Part shown: positions 33,051 through 43,744 of the stretch, piece by piece
Numbering within the stretch: position 1 is the first letter of the stretch
Layout of the letters: each line of letters begins with the position of its first letter
From: Ampullaceana balthica
Taxonomy: Eukaryota; Mollusca; Gastropoda; Lymnaeidae
Assembly: GCA_944989445.1 (NCBI GenBank)
Contig: CALYLW010000544.1
Span: 62,001 to 126,000 of the forward strand
Direction: 5' to 3'
DNA: 64,000 nucleotides
Translations under genes and position numbers: made by a program
Notes under the pieces: model-generated
The model's input: the letters and a program-made list of their open reading frames with translations, nothing else
Databases searched by the model: none
What the model was told of the DNA's origin: nothing

Positions 33051-33524
33051 TTGTGGGACTACTAAGTCATATAAGCTTAGCGTTTCTCCTCACCAATATC
33101 ATTAGTTTCCTATTATGTAGCACATACTTTTGAACTACAAAAATGCCTTAAATTAAACATAACATTTCCTAATACCTTTACCACCTAATACATTCCCAGC
33201 ACCCCGCCCCCATTTTTACACACACGGACACGTCAGACGTAGAAATAGCATAACTCAACACGTGTGCTACAAGCCTGCACGCTTTTTCCAAGTTCCTTTT
33301 CATTTTCCTTCTTCACTTGTTTTGATTTAATTCAATTTTACATTTCTACATTATTTACATAGGGAAATTCCTGTAACCTGTAAAGATACAAAATGGTTCC
33401 TCTCATGGACTGTCAATCAATCGCTGTAGGAGGGAATTTTCTCCTAAATTTTATGGAACATAGAACGTGTTTTATGTGACATCTATGTCGACAATAAAAT
33501 CCACAAATACAATAAATGTTTCGC

Positions 33525-33905
33525 TTGACTTGTGCGTCGCTTGACTTGTGCGCGTCGCTGGACTTGTGCGCGTCGCTGGACTTGTGCGCGTCGCTGGTCT
33601 TGTGCGCGTCGCTGGTCTTGTGCGCGTCGCTGGACCTGTGCGCGTCGCTGGACCTGTGCGCGTCGCTGGACTTGTGCGCGTCGCTGGACCTGTGCGCGTC
33701 GCTGGACCTGTGCGCGTCGCTGGACCTGTGCGCGTCGCTGGACCTGTGCGCGTCGCTGGACCTGTGCGCGTCGCTGGACCTGTGCGCGTCGCTGGACCTG
33801 TGCGCGTCGCTGGACCTGTGCGCGTCGCTGGACCTGTGCGCGTCGCTGGACCTGTGCGCGTCGCTGGACCTGTGCGCGTCGCTGGACCTGTGCGCGTCGC
33901 TGGAC
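33525..33905. repeat. CpG-dense minisatellite, 18-bp unit, about 21 copies
   Basis: The unit GCGCGTCGCTGGACCTGT has three CpGs, so the array holds about 60 CpGs in 380 bp within an AT-rich region. Almost all differences are GGACTT/GGACCT/GGTCTT variants. With an 18-bp period, frames on both strands stay open. These are not genes. Confidence 0.95.
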
Positions 33906-34344
33906 TTATGTTCGATAAAACAACCCTCTCCCAAAAGGGTTTAATAAACGGAAAGATACACGCAAAGAGAATTGCAGAGACTAATAAAGCTTTCCTACTG
34001 CCCACCATACACTATAGGGTACTGTAGTGATTCCTTCGTCCACCGCTATACTTAAATCCATGAGATTTATCTCAAGTTTGTAAGACGCGCGGTATGCTCC
34101 ATGCCAGGGATACAAAACTCGTGGCTGAGGCGAGCCTCCTGATGCTCGTGTGGCGATATTTTGCAGCCCACCACTTGACACCAAGGCTTAAAAGCAATGC
34201 GACCCGCAGCAAAAACTTTGTTGATTAAAATGTGTACGAAAATGGTAGCTCATCGTTTAAAACCAAACCACGTAACTGGATGAAATCCAACAAATGTTGC
34301 TTTCGATTCCCCATCTCACGTTGAGAAGGACGTCAATTTATGTG

Positions 34345-34551
34345 AGTATCAATCAGTCCTGGTTTTATTTCGCCTTCAGCTGTTAGTATCAGTCTGGGTT
34401 TTATTTGGTCTTCAGCTGTTAGTATCAGTCTGGGTTTTTATTTCGTCTTCAGCTGTTAGTATCAGTCTTTGTTTTATTTGGTTTTATTTGGTCTTCAGCT
34501 GTTAGTATCACTCTGGGTTTTATTTCGCCTTCAGCTGTTAGTATCAGTCTG
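34345..34551. repeat. tandem repeat, about 36-bp unit, about 6 copies
   Basis: TCAGCTGTTAGTATCAGTCT plus GGGTTTTATTTCGTCT repeats with small indels. No gene lies between 33910 and 34720. Confidence 0.88.
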
Positions 34552-34721
34552 AAATTTTTTCTTGGAACCAGTCACAATGGTTTTTTTTAAGGGGTTAACA
34601 TTTTGCAACATTGCTTTTCGTTTGGCTCAATTCTTTGATCCTTTACACAATCAACGAAATACGTCGGTTGCTGCTATTTCCGGTTAAGTATTCCTTCCGG
34701 TTCCTGCTCGGTAACGTCTCT

Positions 34722-34993
34722 TATATCTTATCTTATCTTATCTTATCTATAGAGACGCTCCTTCTATGCAGAAGATAATTGCGTCCACAGACCATGACAG
34801 ATGATCTGATGGCAAGTGATGCAGCATTCACAGGCCACGGCTTTGTGTGTTCCACGCACTACCTACCCGCCTAACTAGAGCTGGGTGATTCAGGGACGCC
34901 CTAGGCCCCGGGAATAAATCAATGCATTCACATGGATTCGAACCCGTGACCATCGGTACGCCAGCGAGCGCGCTGCCACTCGACCACCGCGTC
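34722..34993 (-). mobile_element. tRNA-derived SINE with a LINE-shared 3' tail
   Basis: Read on the minus strand, it starts GACGCGGTGGTCGAGTGGC (A-box) and has the B-box GGGTTCGAATCC at 34945-34934. The body is about 150 nt. It ends with ATCTTCTGCATAGAAGGAGC, GTCT and a (GATAA)n tail. The A/B boxes make it a Pol III SINE. The tail is the same as that of LINE 3' fragments elsewhere in this window. Confidence 0.8.
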
Positions 34994-35164
34994 AATTAAT
35001 TCTGGGAGTTTAATTCGCTACGTTTTGTAGCGCTTCGGAGCTTATATTACACAGTATGAGCAGCCGATTTCAGCTATATATATATATAAACTCCACGTAC
35101 TTTCGTAATATTTTTTTACTCTGTACTTAGTCATCAAAGTCGAAAATTTCAAAAAGAGTCTTAA

Positions 35165-37386
35165 CCCTCTAAAACCCAGACCATGTTCTAGTGCTTGGAA
35201 AATTATTTCCTTTGGTATACATGCATACTTTGGGTATAGAAATTGATATCCATGCTCGATTTTTTTTTCATGTGACCTTGACCTACTTTTGCAATTTGTT
35301 CCACGGGTGACCCACTGGGCTTTAATGGTATAAATTTCACTCAATAATTCACACCAAAAAAACAACAACAAATGTAATAAAAAAATTGTATTCAGATTAT
35401 AATACACAATTTCAGGTAAATAAACCTCAAATAGCTTCTCTGTTAAGTGAAACAAAGATACAAATTGCATTTTTATAATAAGTTATTTGTTTTTAGGTTG
35501 CACATTTTGCATCGTTGAAGCTCATCACTGGTGATAGGAAATTGATATTTAGAGTAACCATCTATCTCTAATTCTGGCAAAGTTGTTGTTGGAGGTTCTT
35601 TTTCTTTACTGGGCAATCTGTAGGGGATACAACAGATATTCTCTCACATTTTATGTCCTTTTAGGCATTTATATGATTAAGAAATAATGCTTGAAAGGCT
35701 TGTTACTCATAGGTCTTTATTCTTCTTTCCTCGGGTAGACTTGGAGGATGTAGAGATGAGTGGTTCAATGTTATATAAAACAATAACATTCTTATCATAA
35801 ATGTTTTTGTTTTCCTCAAACATTATTAGGGTTGTAGTCTTCATGTTTATCATGCGTTGAAATGTCATTATTCTCCTAATCACTTTCATCTGAATTTATA
35901 GCTTCAAAATAAGATTTATCTCATGTCTTGTATGGTATACTTCTGATGAAAAAGGCTTTCTGAAAAATAGAAAAATAATTTTGTTTGTATTATAAAGTAT
36001 AACTCATGTTTAGGTTTAGTAACTAAGTTAGTTACAGTTACAGTTTAGTCCTAAAATTCCCCTTTTGTTGTTATTACTATTACTTTTGTACTAACATTAT
36101 TTTTTACATAAGGAATATTACTAATGTAACAGATTATTTATAATAATAATGCATAAAAACAATATCTTCAGATTAAAATGATAACACTAAATAATAATAT
36201 AACTAAACATATTAGTAAGACACTATAACATTATTTATAGTGCAACAAATAAAGTCTAGCAACAAACGGTAACCAGGGGCAACCACTACAAAAATTCATA
36301 CCACGAACGCCCAGTGGGTCGCCCGTGACCCAATGGTTTTATAAAGCAAAGCATTACAAAATTATTAATAATTTAATATTTATGTGCATTCATAAGTGGG
36401 TAATCCTGCAGATTTTACACGTATATTATAATTTATTATTTCACAGCGAAATTTAATTTTCTCATGAGAACTTACATTTTTAATTTATTAAATGCATTAT
36501 TATATGTCGTATTTCAGCTATTACAGCGCTAATTTGTGAGTCTTTTTAATTTCAAATGCATTTTTTCGGCTCTATATAATACATAATGTGGTCACGATAC
36601 GTCCATTTTGTTTACCTAGCGAACTGCTGCCAGGTGTTTTTTACCTGGCTCGACCCATGCTAAAATAAATTTACTGACTGAAGATATTTTTTTAAAAGTA
36701 TTATTCATCTATTTTAGCGTTCTTAGAAGATAAATAAATATTTTAAAGACAATTTCTTTTTTTTTCGTTACTAGATGTTTGATTCTTATTTTCTTTGTTT
36801 GTAAGTGAGAAATTTCCATTTGGCATCTTATTGGACAATCCGGCATGTAGTTTGATAATTTAAAAAATGGTTGCATCATCATCAGACTATTTGCTGTTGA
36901 GAGCCGAAAAAATGGCTTAGAAATTAGAAAGACTTACAAATTAGCGCTGTAATAGCTGAAATACAACATATAATTATGCATTTAATAGATTAAAAACGAA
37001 AGTTCTCAAGAGAAAATTAAATTTCGCTGTGAAATATTAAATCATAATATACGTGTAAAATCTGCAGGATTACCCATAAGTGTTTCAAACATATTTAAAT
37101 GTCATTTAAAACAATAAATTAATTTTAAACTTACCTCCTGATAAAGAGCTGATTCATAAAATATAGGTGGTCGTCTCTCAGTACAAAGAGCCTTGGGGGT
37201 AGCCATTAGCAAAAGGGAATTCACTAAAGAATAACTATGTTAAGATGAAATTTTTTAACTCCCTTTTGTTCCACAGAAGGAACACTGGGCTTTAGTGGTA
37301 ATCATACCATAAGAAAATGCCTTTAAGTAAATATTTAGATTTTTTTAGTATGGTGGGTCATATATGACCCACTGGGCCTTAGAGGT
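35165..37386 (-). mobile_element. piggyBac-like element, 2.2 kb, decayed
   Basis: TTAA lies on both sides (35161-35164 and 37387-37390). The ends are CCCTCTAAAACCCAG and, inverted, ACCTCTAAGGCCCAG (12 of 15 identical), as expected for piggyBac insertions. Minus-strand sequence near 35520-35450 gives RCKMCNLKTN followed by KCNLYLC in shifted frames. This resembles the C-terminal cysteine-rich domain of piggyBac transposases. The DDD catalytic core was not found, so the element is non-autonomous. Confidence 0.72.
36395..37085. repeat. large inverted repeat inside the piggyBac-like element
   Basis: GTAATCCTGCAGATTTTACA at about 36400 is matched inversely by TGTAAAATCTGCAGGATTAC at about 37055. 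The arms (about 160 bp) extend through TATTACAGCGCTAATTTG and its complement near 36940, around a spacer of about 370 bp. Confidence 0.82.
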
Positions 37387-37390
37387 TTAA

Positions 37391-38895
37391 TAACGGAACA
37401 GACATCGTTTAATAATTTATTTTCCTTCAGATAGACGAACAAACAGGGTTTTATTTGAGCCAATTAAAATCGCTGTCTGCCGATTAATTTTGTTTTAATG
37501 CCTCTTTTTAAAATTATAAATGGCTTCTTTCAAATATCCTCTGCGATTGTTTTCTGCCAGTTGTGTGATAGATGTATTCTGTCCTGCATTTCGAGTCCTT
37601 CTCTGCTGACCAGTAGTCCTAGTCCCGTTAGCGCTCCTTGAATCAGAACTACACTCCACCCCTTAGAGTTGCCACACTATTCACCCCTATCTACACTCTC
37701 TCTTTACCTAAGTCTGCTCTCAACTCTATCTTTAAACGGAATAAGATTTCACGGAACGGAATTTCCCTCTCCTCTGTATATTCTATTCCATCAGGGAAAA
37801 CGGACAATGACACGTTCCCTGGGTATCACCCCCTCAAATCACATGACCGTGTTAAAGGCTAGCGTTCTCGCAGTCCCACGCGATCCTTATCCCGATAGAC
37901 GCAAAATTGTCCATCCGTCGTATTTGGGCAGCCGTAGCACTTACGGTCATGGCTCGTTGGACCAGTGTGGGTTTTAAAAAAGAAAAACTTCGAGAAAGCT
38001 GCTTAATTTTAGAAACAAAATGGTTTTAGCCTTTAATTCAAACAAAAGTAAATTTTCGAAAGGTTTGGCTCCTTATAGCTATGTTTTTGTTTTCTTTTCC
38101 GGGATCACATGACGTAGGGACAGCCGAAGCCTTGCGGTTAAAGTTATTTTGATGTTTCCAATGAGCTTAAAGTCTTGGTCTCCATAAGGTAGTTTAGTAA
38201 TAAAATCCACTAGTGCCGTTATCTTGTGGACATTTTTTTTTGTTGTTGTCTTTTTCATCCCAGAGCCAAGACCAGATGAAGTTAAAAAAAAACAAGATGA
38301 AACAACGCAGGAATTTGTCAAAAACAGCTCGCCTCAACAAAGAGAAACAAAGTGCATCCGTGTCATCACGGGTCGCAATCCCAAACCAAAGGGGAGGTAA
38401 CGACCCCTATGAGACGAATCACTAAATAGGGAGGGGGAAAAACACAGTGACGATGATTGGCTCGTTAAATAGAATCACGATGTTTATTCAGTCTACCGGT
38501 TTGATCTGAGAATTCTTTATCCGCGCCGTGCGTTGATTTCTTCACATTCTCCTTCAATAATTTCATAGCTTGTTCGGCAGACGATCGATTCGCCACCAAC
38601 ACCTACGGGGCCATGTTCCTCGTTAGTTTCATTAAATATCGAGCAATTTGAACAAGTAACGTATTGGAGGATAACTCTCAACTACTTAAAAATATCGATC
38701 TGAAGTCATCATTATTAAGAGAAAGTCACATACGCGTAGCTTAGGTGTCTGCAGCCAGGAGGAAATGCCACGTTTTTTCCCCTTCCCCTTTTTAAAAAAA
38801 AATAATGAAGCTATTAAAAATTTAAAGTTAATTTTTAAGGAAAATTAATTTTAAGAATAATTATAAATGGTTAAGTAAACATGAAGATTGAAACA
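37391..38895. other. intergenic sequence, no gene seen
   Basis: Frames of up to about 100 codons occur here (for example 37669-37977). They lack recognisable motifs, splice support or coding bias that I can see. Confidence 0.4.
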
Positions 38896-38898
38896 CTC

Positions 38899-39853
38899 TC
38901 TATGATAGTACTGTCAATATCAATGGTATTAGCCACTACATACTCAGTAGCTCTATGATAGTACTGCCAATATCAATGGTATTAGCCACTACGTACTCAG
39001 TAGCTCTATGATAGTACTGTCAATATCAATGGTATTAGCCACTACGTACTCAGTAGCTCTATGATAGTACTGTCAATATCAATGGTATTAGCCACTACGT
39101 ACTCAGTAGCTCTATGATAGTACTGTCAATATCAATGGTATTAGCCACTACGTACTCAGTAGCTCTATGATAGTACTGTCAATATCAATGGTATTAGCCA
39201 CTACGTACTCAGTAGCTCTATGATAGTACTGTCAATATCAATGGTATTAGCCACTACATTTACTCAGTAGCTCTATGATAGTACTGTCAATATCAATGGT
39301 ATTAGCCACTACGTACTCAGTAGCTCTATGATAGTACTGTCAATATCAATGGTATTAGCCACTACGTACTCAGTAGCTCTATGATAGTACTGTCAATATC
39401 AATGGTATTAGCCACCACGTACTCAGTAGCTCTATGATAGTACTGTCAATATCAATGGTATTAGCCACTACGTACTCAGTAGCTCTATGATAGTACTGTC
39501 AATATCAATGGTATTAGCCACTACGTACTCAGTAGCTCTATGATAGTACAGCCAATATCAATGGTATTAGCCACTACGTACTCAGTAGCTCTATGATAGT
39601 ACTGTCAATATCAATGGTATTAGCCACTACGTACTCAGTAGCTCTATGATAGTACTGTCAATATCAATGGTATTAGCCACCACGTACTCAGTAGCTCTAT
39701 GATAGTACTGTCAATATCAATGGTATTAGCCACCACGTACTCAGTAGCTCTATGATAGTACTGTCAATATCAATGGTATTAGCCACTACGTACTCAGTAG
39801 CTCTATGATAGTACTGTCAATATCAATGGTATTAGCCACTACGTACTCAGTAG
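38899..39853. repeat. minisatellite, 53-bp unit, about 18 copies
   Basis: The unit begins TCTATGATAGTACTGTCAAT and ends ACGTACTCAGTAGC. It is very homogeneous, with CC/CT and one two-base insertion variant (ACATTTACTC near 39257). It is not a multiple of three, so no long open frames arise. Confidence 0.95.
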
Positions 39854-40096
39854 CCGAATTAGACAGATAATCTCACTTTACTCACTTTTCGTGATACAAC
39901 CTTTTTTTTAAAACGTGTTTCGAGAAGCTGTTCTCAGAGCCGGCGCTACTTATGGCAATTTTTGGTAGGAAATTTCGAAATTAATATTATCATATTAAGC
40001 ATGGTGATATCCAGGCTCAAATTGATTTAAATACTTAAATGGATCAAGTTGGCTTGAATTCATTAATTTGTTCCCTTAATACTGTAACAAAATTCT

Positions 40097-40643
40097 TTAT
40101 CTGTTCATGTTCAGGCTTACACTTCTGTTCGTCATTCTCACGAGATACAGGGAGGTAATTGAAGTCATGGCCACCAACGTCCAGAGTTTGTGCTGTTGCA
40201 ATAAAAAAGCAAATCTGTTTGGAAGATTCGGTGGCAGCAGCAACTTGTCATCATGGATTTCAACAGTGACCTTATTTAATAAATAAACCAATTTCTTCTC
40301 AACTCGTTTTTTATAGGCCAAAGCTGCATCTCAACTTTCATAGCCAAAGATTCTATACCTCGTTCTTTGTCTGTAAGGTGCCATTAAAATAACAATTTCT
40401 TCTCAACTCGTTTTTTATAGGCCAAAGCTGCATCTCAACTTTCATAGCCAAAGATTCTATACCTCGTTCTTTGTCTGTAAGGTGCCATTAAAATAACAAT
40501 TTCTTCTCAACTCGTTTTTTATAGGCCAAAGCTGCATCTCAACTTTCATAGCCAAAGATTCTATACCTCGTTCTTTGTCTGTAAGGTGCCATTAAAACAA
40601 CAATTTCTTCACATACGGTAGTCCAATCATTCTCTGTGAGTAA
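40097..40643 (-). pseudogene. unrecognised coding-like relic containing a 104-bp triplication
   Basis: A 74-codon minus-strand frame (40321-40097) is preceded upstream by sequence that reads NDWTTVCEEIVVLMAPYRQR and RIFGYES. This resembles transposase-type protein, but I cannot assign it. A 104-bp segment is present three times plus a partial copy (40289-40612). Because 104 is not a multiple of three, the triplication breaks the frame. Confidence 0.35.
40289..40612. repeat. tandem repeat, 104-bp unit, 3.1 copies
   Basis: CAATTTCTTCTCAACTCG recurs at 40289, 40393 and 40497, with a partial copy at 40601. The copies are almost identical, so the expansion is recent. Confidence 0.95.
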
Positions 40644-40845
40644 GGGGCCGTCCATAAAGTAGGTCACGCTCCAGAGGGGGGGGGGAGGGGTGTAAGAAAG
40701 TGTGACAGTTTGTGACAGGGGGGAGGGGGGGGTCCGGCTATGCGTGACGTCACGGTGTTTTATGTTAAATTTTAATTATGTTGTTAATAAAACACATTTT
40801 TTTTGTTCGAAAGTGTGACGTACTTTGGGGGGGCGGTGGGAGTGA
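40644..40845. mobile_element. MITE of the GTACGTCA subfamily, truncated (E)
   Basis: It begins GGGGCCGTCCATAAAGTAGG after TAA and matches copy F through AAGTGTGACGTACTTTGG, where homology is lost. There is no right terminus. Confidence 0.78.
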
Positions 40846-41105
40846 AGTGGAGCACAGTAAAGTAACATACTTCTAACTATTTGTAAACAGTTTTTGAGCA
40901 CTATTTACCTCATGAAGTAAGGTTTTCAGAGGCCAACTGATACACACATTATTAACCATAAAAAGAAAACTTTCCATTGGGGGTTGCAAAGTTCCATCGT
41001 CTGTTCGTGCGTTGAAATTTTCCTCTGTCAGTTTTTCTGTAACCATTAAATAATAGTAATATTTATTGTTTTACCTCATTTTTACTTGATTAGCCCTTTG
41101 CACAT

Positions 41106-41505
41106 GTCACGGTTCACCGACAAAACGGCCCCGACAATTGGGCTCCGACATAACGACCCCGAGAAAACGGCCCTGGACTAATAGATGCACTAATGGTAAA
41201 ATGTACAATCAATTATTATATTCGTATTTTTACTCACTTATTAGGTTTCAAGTTTAGCTACAATAAACATTAATAATGACATCACAAGAGTGAATGTATT
41301 AGCCTCTACGCCAAATGGTACCAATCACGGTTCGTTGTTGACAAGAAACAATATAATAACATAAGAAAAAAATAATTTTAAAATTTTACCACTTTTTATA
41401 AGGATGAAAAAGTTGACAAAGCTTAAAACGAAAAAAAAAGTTAAAGATTTTGTTTAAAAATGTTAACAATTTGTCTGGGGCCGTTTTGACCGGGGATGTC
41501 ACGTG
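41106..41505. mobile_element. possible terminal-inverted-repeat element
   Basis: ACCGACAAAACGGCCCCGAC near 41116 is mirrored by GGGGCCGTTTTGACCGGGG near 41477, around about 340 bp of AT-rich sequence. The outer boundaries and target duplication are unclear. Confidence 0.45.
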
Positions 41506-41856
41506 GCGGGAGACCCAATGGGAAACACGTATAGCTGTGTGGACATGGAAAAGGAATGCATTAAAAAGTTCTCATGTACCATAAAAAGTTGGTCAGATCG
41601 CTTCAGTTAAAGCAGCATGTAAACAAAGTTTATTGCATTGTATGAGAAGGGTACACAATCGACATTAAGATTTATGTCTTCGAGTCTTTGTTGAACACCC
41701 TTTGTATTATTGTTATGCTTACCAGCTATGCCAGCAGCATTTTATTACGCTTGACTTCTTCGGTCCATTATATTAAGACCTTCAGCTTTGAGATTTCGTA
41801 CAATAATTTCAAAATATCTTAAGTAGTCTACATTTTTTAAAATGAAATCTAAGTAA

Positions 41857-42119
41857 GGGGCCGTCCATAAAGTACGTCACGCTCCAGAGGGGGGTGGGTG
41901 TAAGAAAGTGTGACAGTTTGTGACAGGGGGAGGGGGTCCGGCTATGTGTGACGTCACGGTGTTTTATATTAAATTTTAATGATTTTGTTAATTAAAAAAA
42001 TATTTTTGTTTGAAAGTGTGACGTACTTTAGGTCCAAAATTTGTGACAGTGTGTGACATGGGGAGGGGGGGGGAGTTAAAAATGTAAAAAATAGCGAGAC
42101 CTACCTTATGGACGGCCCC
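41857..42119. mobile_element. MITE of the GTACGTCA subfamily, 263 bp (F)
   Basis: Ends GGGGCCGTCCATAAAGTACG and CCTTATGGACGGCCCC, with a TAA target duplication on both sides (41854-41856 and 42120-42122). It shares the outer 15 bp with the CRE-bearing family but has a different, shorter interior. Confidence 0.88.
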
Positions 42120-42462
42120 TAAGCCGATAATTTCTTTCCTGTTCAAATAAGTGTTATTATTTTTCATCTTTACGTGTGGCTCATCTAGACTCCTTTGATG
42201 AGTATGTGGAACATTTCGAGTGTTTATTGCTATTTAGATTTAGTAACACCAGAATGATATGCTGGCAAATATTATTCCCTAAAACTGAAATTTAATCTAT
42301 TTTAAATTTAAGGTTCACTTATCCTCGCTCGCCATTTTTTAAAACCATTTTTACTTTTTTTTTAGTTTCAAAGTATACTAGAACATACTTTGCGTGTAGA
42401 TGCAACTGTTCTAAATAAGTGCCTGTTTTCACTAGTATTTTCTTTTGTGTGGTCACAAATAT

Positions 42463-42720
42463 CTAAATTATCTTATCTTATCTTATCTTATCTGTTTACA
42501 GACGCTCCTTCTATACAGAAGATTATTGCGTCCTACGCTTATCTAAGGTTTGTGTTTAGTCCTGCATTTTTATTAGAGATTTAAATGTTGATAAAGTGTT
42601 GGTTTTCCTGGATTCTTCAGGCAACCCATTCCACGCCCGAATTCCGGACGGGAAGAAGGAAAACTTGTATGTGTTTGTTCTTGCATACGGAATAAGAAAG
42701 GTGTTTTTATCCTTTGATTT
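42463..42720 (-). mobile_element. LINE 3' end with (GATAA)n tail
   Basis: The minus strand in broken frames reads FLIPYARTNTYKFSFFPSGI, RAWNGLPEE and TRKTNTL-like. This is the FSFFPS-I--WN-LP signature of CR1/Jockey-type LINE C-termini. It is followed by the 3' UTR hairpin GACGCAATAATC...GAGCGTC and (GATAA)n. Confidence 0.72.
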
Positions 42721-43740
42721 ATTTTTATTTTTTTTAAATTCTGCTTTGGCAGGAAAGTAATAATATCAAACATTTTAACAAGAACTTCTTGACACCTTTT
42801 TTAAAACTTCTTTTTTCCACAACGTAAAGATTTTCTTTGACCTTGTCGTAGTAATAATTGATCAAATCTGTCCCCAAAAAAATATTTAAAATGTTATTTT
42901 GAGCACTTGATATATGATTGGCTGATGTGAAATGTACTCTCTGAATCTCTGTTGGTTATTTAAATCCATCTGATGAGCGACGGTTTGGTTTATTCGTCAA
43001 AACTATGTTACAATAGAAACGAAAGCAAAAGCTAAAATAATGAAGCTTTAGATGTAGAATAAGCAATACAAGAATGTAGCATTTGTTCTCCATTAGCTAC
43101 GCACTATTGAAACATTTTAAGCGTAACCACCACATCTCTCCTTTTGTATTGTAAGGCCCGTGTTTGATTTGGTGAGGTTGATGTTCATGTTTCGGAAATT
43201 TTTCCATCTCGCTGCACTAGACTGATTGTAACCAAAAATTGTCTTTTATACGTACGGGCTATTTATGGCAGCTATATCGTTTAAGTTCCTACACGTTGTT
43301 GAAATTTTGATTGGATGTTGGACTTAGAACGGGAACCATTGAGTTTGCTTCCACAGCAGGAGAGCGGATAGCTTGAAGAATCGATTACAGGGTATCGGTA
43401 CGTCAGTTCTTTTAATACTGCAGCCTTTTTTGGTTCTTCAGTTCAATAGTCATAGTATTTGAGGAATTTAATGTGATATTGAGTTAGCGTTTAAGCAGTG
43501 GGAACTATCTGATAGTTTAGGACAACGCCTTCAATTCTTTGATTAATTTCTTGATTGGCTTAGCCTTTATTTCGATATAAAGCATACATTTCCACAATCC
43601 TTGTCACTTTAGGAGTGAATTAAAAATGAGGTGTGAAAAATCTACACTTCTATCAAAGTCCTGCCCGGACCAGAAGCAACCTTTGCATCCATTCCGCTAC
43701 GCCACCGATGTCAAGGAAAAGAAGAGAGCAAAGTGTAATT
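42721..43740. other. AT-rich intergenic sequence, no gene seen
   Basis: No open frames of note and no recognisable element ends. At 43690 the CGCTACGCCACCGATG string resembles an eroded MITE terminus. Confidence 0.4.
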
Positions 43741-43744
43741 AAGC

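Noticed and set aside
33413..34027. Five overlapping frames in the 18-bp array (SSDAHR, CARRWT and similar)
   Set aside because: Every frame on both strands is open through the array. There is no unique sequence resembling a protein.
35042..35470. 142-codon minus-strand frame as a host gene
   Set aside because: It crosses the left end of the piggyBac-like element at 35165, and its sequence shows no domain. The cysteine-rich transposase relic lies in a different frame.
37669..37977. 102-codon plus-strand frame as a gene
   Set aside because: No recognisable motif, no splice or promoter support. A second frame is open over part of the same bases.
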